From VRUB01 sp046758085 (GTDB lineage Bacteria > Pseudomonadota > Gammaproteobacteria > Acidiferrobacterales > SPGG2), in assembly GCA_046758085.1 (NCBI GenBank), contig JBHHZP010000064.1:1-18869 (forward strand): a stretch of DNA of 18,869 nucleotides, in the 5' to 3' direction. The notes under the pieces were generated by a model, which ran no database searches, had not been told where the DNA came from, and was given only the letters and a program-made list of their open reading frames with translations. The translations under genes and the position numbers were made by a program. Of the stretch, positions 14,831 through 18,869 are shown one piece after another (the first letter of the stretch is position 1; each line of letters starts with the position of its first letter).

Positions 14831-16342
14831 ATGGGTAAAAGTCATCGCTCGTCTAAGTTAGGGGCGTGGTCGCTAGGGCTGGTCCTTGCCGGTGTACTCA
14901 TTGGCATCGTCATGAGCGCCCAGCTCCAATGGATTCCGAGCGTTCAGGGGTCCTCGACCGCTTCGGAATCGACAGACCATCCGCTGGGTGTTGCCGTGCC
15001 GGGCCCGAATTTTGCGGCGGTCGTGAAAGCGGTTACACCCGCCGTGGTGAACGTTTCTACCACCCGCGTCGTCAAGTCCGCGGGTATGGAAGAGCTGGGG
15101 CCACGTTTCGACGACCCGTTTTTCCGGCGTTTCTTCGGCGATGAATTCTTTCGCCGCTTCGGCGTGCCGCGCGAGCGGCGGCAGAGCAGCTTGGGCTCCG
15201 GGGTGATTGTCGATCCATCGGGTTATATTGTGACCAATAACCACGTCATCGCTGAAGCGGACGCGATCAAGGTGGTTCTTAGCGACAAGCGCGAGTTCGA
15301 TGGCAAGGTAATCGGGGTAGACCCGAAAACGGACCTCGCCGTCATCAAGATCGACGGTGAAAACCTGCCCACCATAAGTTGGGGAGACTCAGACAATCTT
15401 CAAGTTGGTGAATACGTGCTCGCCATCGGCAATCCATTCGGGCTGACCCAGACCGTTACCATGGGCATCGTCAGCGCGATCGGGCGCGCCAACGTGGGCA
15501 TTGCTGATTACGAAGATTTCATCCAGACCGATGCAGCGATTAACCCGGGGAACTCCGGCGGTGCGATGGTGAACATACGCGGCGAGCTCGTTGGCATCAA
15601 CACCGCAATCTTCAGTCGTAGCGGCGGATACATGGGCGTGGGCTTTGCCGTTCCCAGTAATATGACCAGGCGGGTGATGAATAGCTTGATCGAGACGGGC
15701 AAGGTCGTCCGCGGATGGCTGGGCGTTTCGATCCAGGGAGTCACCACAGACCTGGCCAAGAATTTTGGCTTGTCCAAGGCCCAGGGTGCGTTGGTGAGCG
15801 AGGTGTTACCTGACAGCCCGGCCGCTAAAGCGGGATTTAAATCGGGGGATATCATTATCAAGTTCGACGGCCAGGACGTGGAAGATCAAACTGCTTTGCG
15901 TAACATTGTCGCCGCCACCCCGGTTGGCAAGAAGGTCAGGGTCAGGGTCGTACGTAACGGCAAAACAAAGACGATACACGTCAAGATCGATGAGCAGCCG
16001 AAAGAGATCGCCAGGCGAGGTGAGGAAATTCAAGCCCCCCCGCGCGCGAGCGAGAATACCGCGCTCGCTGGGCTCGAGGTTCGCGATATTACTTCCGAGA
16101 TCGCCGAACGCCTCGGTTTGCCCCCGGACTCGACCGGCGTAGTGGTCACCGAAGTCGATCCCAACAGCGGCGCTGCCACTGCCGGGTTGCGACCGGGTGA
16201 CCTCATCACGGAGATCAACCGAAAAGCGGTGCGCGACATGGAAGACTTTAGGCGCATCACCCGGAAACTCGACAAGGATGAGGAGCCACTGCTGCTGGTC
16301 AAGCGCCGCAATGGAAAGTTCTTCTTGATACTAAAATCCTGA
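14831..16342 (+). CDS. DegP/HtrA-family periplasmic serine endoprotease
   Basis: The 503-aa protein is a Do/HtrA-type protease, which degrades or chaperones misfolded envelope proteins. An N-terminal hydrophobic segment (about residues 12-30) is a signal peptide or anchor. The catalytic triad is complete: His138 in VTNNHVI, Asp168 in KTDLAVIK, Ser242 in NPGNSGGAM. The segment DDPFFRRFFGDEFFRRFG forms the loop region ahead of the catalytic core. Two PDZ domains follow (about 290-375 and 410-500; GWLGVSIQGV, SPAAKAGFKSGDIIIKFDG, AATAGLRPGDLITEINRK). Two PDZ domains point to DegP/DegQ/MucD rather than DegS. The start is ATG 14831 with GGAGAG 7 nt upstream. An 8-bp stem (14760-14767 with 14777-14784) lies in the gap after clpB; readthrough from clpB is possible. 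Confidence 0.95.
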   Translation: MGKSHRSSKLGAWSLGLVLAGVLIGIVMSAQLQWIPSVQGSSTASESTDHPLGVAVPGPNFAAVVKAVTPAVVNVSTTRVVKSAGMEELGPRFDDPFFRRFFGDEFFRRFGVPRERRQSSLGSGVIVDPSGYIVTNNHVIAEADAIKVVLSDKREFDGKVIGVDPKTDLAVIKIDGENLPTISWGDSDNLQVGEYVLAIGNPFGLTQTVTMGIVSAIGRANVGIADYEDFIQTDAAINPGNSGGAMVNIRGELVGINTAIFSRSGGYMGVGFAVPSNMTRRVMNSLIETGKVVRGWLGVSIQGVTTDLAKNFGLSKAQGALVSEVLPDSPAAKAGFKSGDIIIKFDGQDVEDQTALRNIVAATPVGKKVRVRVVRNGKTKTIHVKIDEQPKEIARRGEEIQAPPRASENTALAGLEVRDITSEIAERLGLPPDSTGVVVTEVDPNSGAATAGLRPGDLITEINRKAVRDMEDFRRITRKLDKDEEPLLLVKRRNGKFFLILKS

Positions 16343-16352
16343 ATCCAGGATT
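16335..16352 (+). terminator. Weak candidate terminator hairpin after the HtrA gene
   Basis: AATCCTG at 16335-16341 pairs perfectly with CAGGATT at 16346-16352 around a 4-nt loop, overlapping the stop codon of the protease gene. The following bases, GCTTTGTC, are only partly T-rich. Position at the 3' end of a gene that converges on the hydrolase supports a terminator, but the stem is short and AT-containing. Confidence 0.3.
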
Positions 16353-16429
16353 GCTTTGTCCGTACCGGTGTACGACCCTGACATCGGCGCGGGGACCGTC
16401 TTGCTCGGCCGACAAGAGTCATGTATCCC

Positions 16430-17341
16430 TCACTCGGTTCGCTTTTCGGGGACGCTAAGCCGTGCGCACCACGCATCAATGGCCTGCCGAACCTCCACCG
16501 GTTTTTCTGTCAGGGGCCAGTGATAGGCATCAATCACCACCGTGGTGGCATTTTTGAATTGCGCAATCAGTTCACCGCTGACTTTAGGGTCGGCATAAGT
16601 AGCGCCTTTGGAGAGCACGACGAGGACCGGTGCTGCGATACTTGAAAGTGGTGGCAAGGGGCGCACCATTTCCATAATCTCTTGGAGGAAGTTCGCCGTA
16701 GGGAAGTGTTGCAGGTCCGGCCACGGCGATGAGTATCGGTCTACCATTTGCTCCAACTGACCCGTCGCCAACAGCGTCTCGCGCATCTTCTCATCCAGCG
16801 CCCGTAGATTTCTTTGTGGGATGTGGCGGCGGTAAATTCCCAGGCGATTAAGTATACTGACTGCCATGACGGCGAGCCGAAGTATGGGTATGAATCGGCT
16901 TGCCAGCCGAAGGTGGCCCACCAGGGCTTTTCCCAGTATCGGATCGATCAGCACGAGGCCGATCACCCGCGACGGATGGCGGCTCGCGAAATTAATGGCG
17001 ATCTGCGCGCCTAGACTGTGACCGATGAGTAGTGCTCGCGAGTAGTGCTCATGGTCGAGGACGCGTAGCAGGTCTTGGCACCACACATCGATGTTGAGTT
17101 TTCCGCGCCACAAAGACTCTCCATGGCCACGCAGATCGATGCGCAAAATATCCCAAGTGTCTGTCAGTGTGGTCTGTTCGACAAACTCGGACCACCTGGA
17201 GATATTGCTGGCGACGCCATGCAGCAGAACAATAGCTGGGCGCGGTTGTTTAGGGGAGCGCCACAGGCAGTATCTAATACTTAGCCCACCCGCAACAGGC
17301 AGGCTGTGTGATACTTCTCTTCCAGCTGATTTCGTAATCAA
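16430..17341 (-). CDS. Alpha/beta hydrolase
   Basis: The 303-aa product has the alpha/beta-hydrolase fold. The oxyanion-loop motif LLHGVASN is at about residues 39-46, RIDLRGHGES at 67-76, and the nucleophile elbow LIGHSLGAQ with Ser109. The likely acid is Asp251 in LSKGATYADP and the base His274 in DAYHWPLTEKP. Between them lies a cap of about 100 residues. The reaction cannot be told from the sequence: esterases, lactonases, dehalogenases and C-C hydrolases share this layout. The start is TTG 17341, the only start codon available, with GGCGAG about 12 nt before. The same frame stays open 26 codons further upstream to a stop at 17417-17419 without ATG, GTG or TTG. It converges on the HtrA gene. 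Confidence 0.88.
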   Translation of the reverse strand: MITKSAGREVSHSLPVAGGLSIRYCLWRSPKQPRPAIVLLHGVASNISRWSEFVEQTTLTDTWDILRIDLRGHGESLWRGKLNIDVWCQDLLRVLDHEHYSRALLIGHSLGAQIAINFASRHPSRVIGLVLIDPILGKALVGHLRLASRFIPILRLAVMAVSILNRLGIYRRHIPQRNLRALDEKMRETLLATGQLEQMVDRYSSPWPDLQHFPTANFLQEIMEMVRPLPPLSSIAAPVLVVLSKGATYADPKVSGELIAQFKNATTVVIDAYHWPLTEKPVEVRQAIDAWCARLSVPEKRTE

Positions 17342-17637
17342 TTTAGAATGCTCGCCATTAATGAACGAAAGCCGGACATCCAGCGAAAAAGGTTTGTTGT
17401 CGACCGAGCATGGTTCTTACGCAATCTTATCGGGTTTGTCCATCCTAGCGATACCGGCCTGCTCAGACCCATAAACTCCCCCTGGCCCAATGCATGACGA
17501 GCGTTTGTTTCCGAGATTGCTCGCTTACCTCGCAATGCTGGCAGCGAGCCCATTAGCCAATCCGTTCGCATCAATTGCGAGCAACCAAGACGCGACAATG
17601 TTTACCCGTTTCTTGACAGTCGGGCAGTCCCTCGTGA

Positions 17638-17841
17638 TTTTCTGAGGATGGCAGGCAGACTGAGGCGCGTGGCGAGTTGGATTACCGGGACACAGCTGCT
17701 TGGGCGTTATTGAAGAGCCGTACCCTGTCGGGTGCGACAAAATTAGCAGATGTGTGCCGATTGTCCCAGCGCTTGAGCACCCATTTAACCACCGTCCGAC
17801 GCGAGCGTTACGGCCGCTTTCAGGCCCAGGCGGGTCTGTAA
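17638..17841 (+). pseudogene. Possible remnant of a helix-rich or HTH-type coding region
   Basis: A 67-codon open stretch with no ATG or GTG start (only TTG at 17677) encodes YRDTAAWALLKSRTLSGATK, LADVCRLSQRLSTHLTTVRR and then ERYGRFQAQAGL before TAA. The second part looks helix-rich and is compatible with a helix-turn-helix. Absence of a normal start and position among other broken frames suggest a decayed gene. A chance frame in GC-rich DNA is the alternative. Confidence 0.15.
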
Positions 17842-18190
17842 CTGGATGCATGATATAGCTTTTTCCGGTAATCGAGTACGCGCGGCGGCCATCGCCACAC
17901 TCTGCCTCGTGGGCTCGGTTCTTTACGGCGAGGACCGAAATTTGCAAGCGCGCGGGTCAACGCCGCCACAGTCGTGTGTATACGAGCGAATCGATCCGTA
18001 TCCTGATCACCGCCATGCGCTTCAACAACTCGCCAGCCGTTCGTGGGTTTGTGTGTGTGGATCCCGGGACGCATCGGCGAAAACCAAAATCCCATGCGAC
18101 TGTTGACGTGTGAACGTTTTATGCTGTCGCAACGAAAATGCGGTTCGGTCGTCGTCTTAGCTGTGCGAGTTAAAGTATGATGAAAAATGT

Positions 18191-18220
18191 CCGGTGTAAC
18201 TAAGTGTACAAAGGTGTGAA
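18191..18220. repeat. Three GTGT-containing 10-bp units upstream of the TPR gene
   Basis: GTGT occurs at 18194, 18204 and 18214, exactly 10 bp apart, in the units CCGGTGTAAC, TAAGTGTACA and AAGGTGTGAA. Spacing of one helical turn puts them on the same DNA face, as expected for repeated protein contacts. A matching CACACC lies at 18251-18256, so the last unit could also pair in mRNA with the region just before the ribosome-binding site. Confidence 0.35.
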
Positions 18221-18271
18221 ATACCACTATGGTAAGAAAAAAACAGTGACCACACCAACACAGGAGGGTGA

Positions 18272-18869
18272 ATGTCGATTTACCTTCGGATAGGTGTGTC
18301 CGGTGTTATCTTGTGGGCGTCGCTGCTTGTTGCGAGTGCCTACGCGGGGGAAACAGCCGAAGAGATCCAGCGGCTGTTGGACGCAGGGGAAGCCGGGCTC
18401 GCCTATGATCTCGCCTTGTCGCGCAGTACGACCGAGGCGGGCGACCCGGAGTTCGATTTCTCCTTCGCACTCGCGGCGATGCAGGTCGGCCACCCTGAAC
18501 GCGCCGTATTTGCGTTGGAACGCGTGCTCTTCCTGTTCCCAGAGAACGACCGGGTGCGCCTGGAATTAGCGCGGGCGCAGTTCATGCTGGGCAATTTTGC
18601 CGAGGCGCGTACCCAGTTCGAAATCGTTCTTACCCACAAACCGCCGCCCAATGTCCGCGAGCGGGTAAAACTGTTCCTGGCAAAAATCGGCGAACACGAG
18701 GCCGCTGTGCGGCCCGTCTACCATGCAAATACCGCATTCCGGGCCGGATTTGACAGCAATATCAATGCCGCCACGGCGGAAGGCTCGATACCGGTCCCCG
18801 GATTGGGCACTGTATTCCTGAATCCCGAAGCTCAGGAGCTCGGTGGCAATTTTGCTGAACTCGAGCTGA
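18272..18869 (+). CDS. Exported TPR protein with predicted outer-membrane barrel (Slam/DUF560-like), 3'-truncated by the window
   Basis: The frame opens at ATG 18272, after an excellent ribosome-binding site AGGAGGGTGA at 18262-18271, and runs without a stop to the last base (199 codons visible). Residues 1-25 form a signal peptide ending in an AYA cleavage motif before GETAEE. Residues about 28-145 are TPR-like helices (EEIQRLLDAGEAGLAYDLAL, HPERAVFALERVLFLFPEND, FAEARTQFEIVLTHKPPP). From about 150 the sequence changes to beta-barrel-like text (NTAFRAGFDSNINAAT). TPR followed by a barrel beginning with this Gly-Phe/Tyr-Asp-Ser-Asn motif is typical of DUF560/surface lipoprotein assembly modifier-type proteins. 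The barrel lies outside the window, so this is provisional. Confidence 0.75.
   Translation, partial: MSIYLRIGVSGVILWASLLVASAYAGETAEEIQRLLDAGEAGLAYDLALSRSTTEAGDPEFDFSFALAAMQVGHPERAVFALERVLFLFPENDRVRLELARAQFMLGNFAEARTQFEIVLTHKPPPNVRERVKLFLAKIGEHEAAVRPVYHANTAFRAGFDSNINAATAEGSIPVPGLGTVFLNPEAQELGGNFAELEL

Larger units (their letters stand above)
17342..18271. other. Gene-poor 930-bp region with possible decayed reading frames
   Basis: No intact, recognisable gene is present. The plus strand has short frames that read like protein but end early: 17348-17497 (49 codons, VDRAWFLRNLIGFVHPSDTG), 17490-17645 (51 codons, hydrophobic LLAYLAMLAASPLANPFA), and an open stretch 17638-17841. The second begins on an ATG overlapping the stop of the first. 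A further frame starts at 17846 (86 codons) with an apparent hydrophobic stretch but no ribosome-binding site. Minus-strand frames of 86-140 codons overlap them. This fits pseudogene debris or a mobile-element scar, but I recognise no family. No terminal inverted repeats or transposase motif were seen. Confidence 0.4.

Overview
The window looks like chromosomal DNA of a gammaproteobacterium. The evidence is gene content and order: infA/bpt/aat lie together, and bamD, rluD, pgeF and clpB keep the order and orientation found in Escherichia coli. No rRNA, tRNA, CRISPR array, integrase or transposase was seen. Genus cannot be read from the sequence. Most genes are conserved housekeeping genes with moderate-to-high GC at third codon positions. 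Several use GTG or TTG starts.

Layout. (1) 1-306: structured non-coding DNA with three hairpins in a row. (2) 307-3653, minus strand: a FemAB-like N-acyltransferase (COG3146), aat, bpt and infA, all transcribed leftward. Aat and Bpt are the two bacterial aminoacyl-tRNA-protein transferases that make N-degrons. (3) 3846-5492: nadE, rightward, followed by a possible 42-aa ORF. (4) 5702-8353: bamD (leftward) divergent from rluD-pgeF (rightward). (5) 8356-9745, leftward: nadC with a membrane-anchored retropepsin-like protease. (6) 10237-12024: an ArsR-family regulator and a UMF1-family MFS transporter, with a long inverted repeat between them. (7) 12141-16342: clpB behind a very good sigma-32 promoter match, then a DegP/HtrA-type protease. 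(8) 16430-17341, leftward: an alpha/beta hydrolase. (9) 17342-18271: about 930 bp without a convincing gene, holding short, possibly decayed reading frames. (10) From 18272 to the window end: the 5' part of an exported TPR/outer-membrane protein, cut by the window edge.

How the genes fit together. Envelope assembly and protein quality control dominate: BamD for outer-membrane protein insertion, DegP/HtrA in the periplasm, ClpB for cytosolic disaggregation, and Aat/Bpt for N-degron tagging. NAD synthesis is represented by nadC and nadE at separate loci. nadC-protease and arsR-MFS sit between pgeF and clpB, which are neighbours in E. coli, so these four genes are insertions relative to that order. 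I found no clearly new multi-gene system. The best leads are the COG3146-aat-bpt trio of related-fold transferases, the arsR/MFS inverted repeat, a perfect hairpin between aat and bpt, the small ORF after nadE, and the decayed region at 17.3-18.3 kb.
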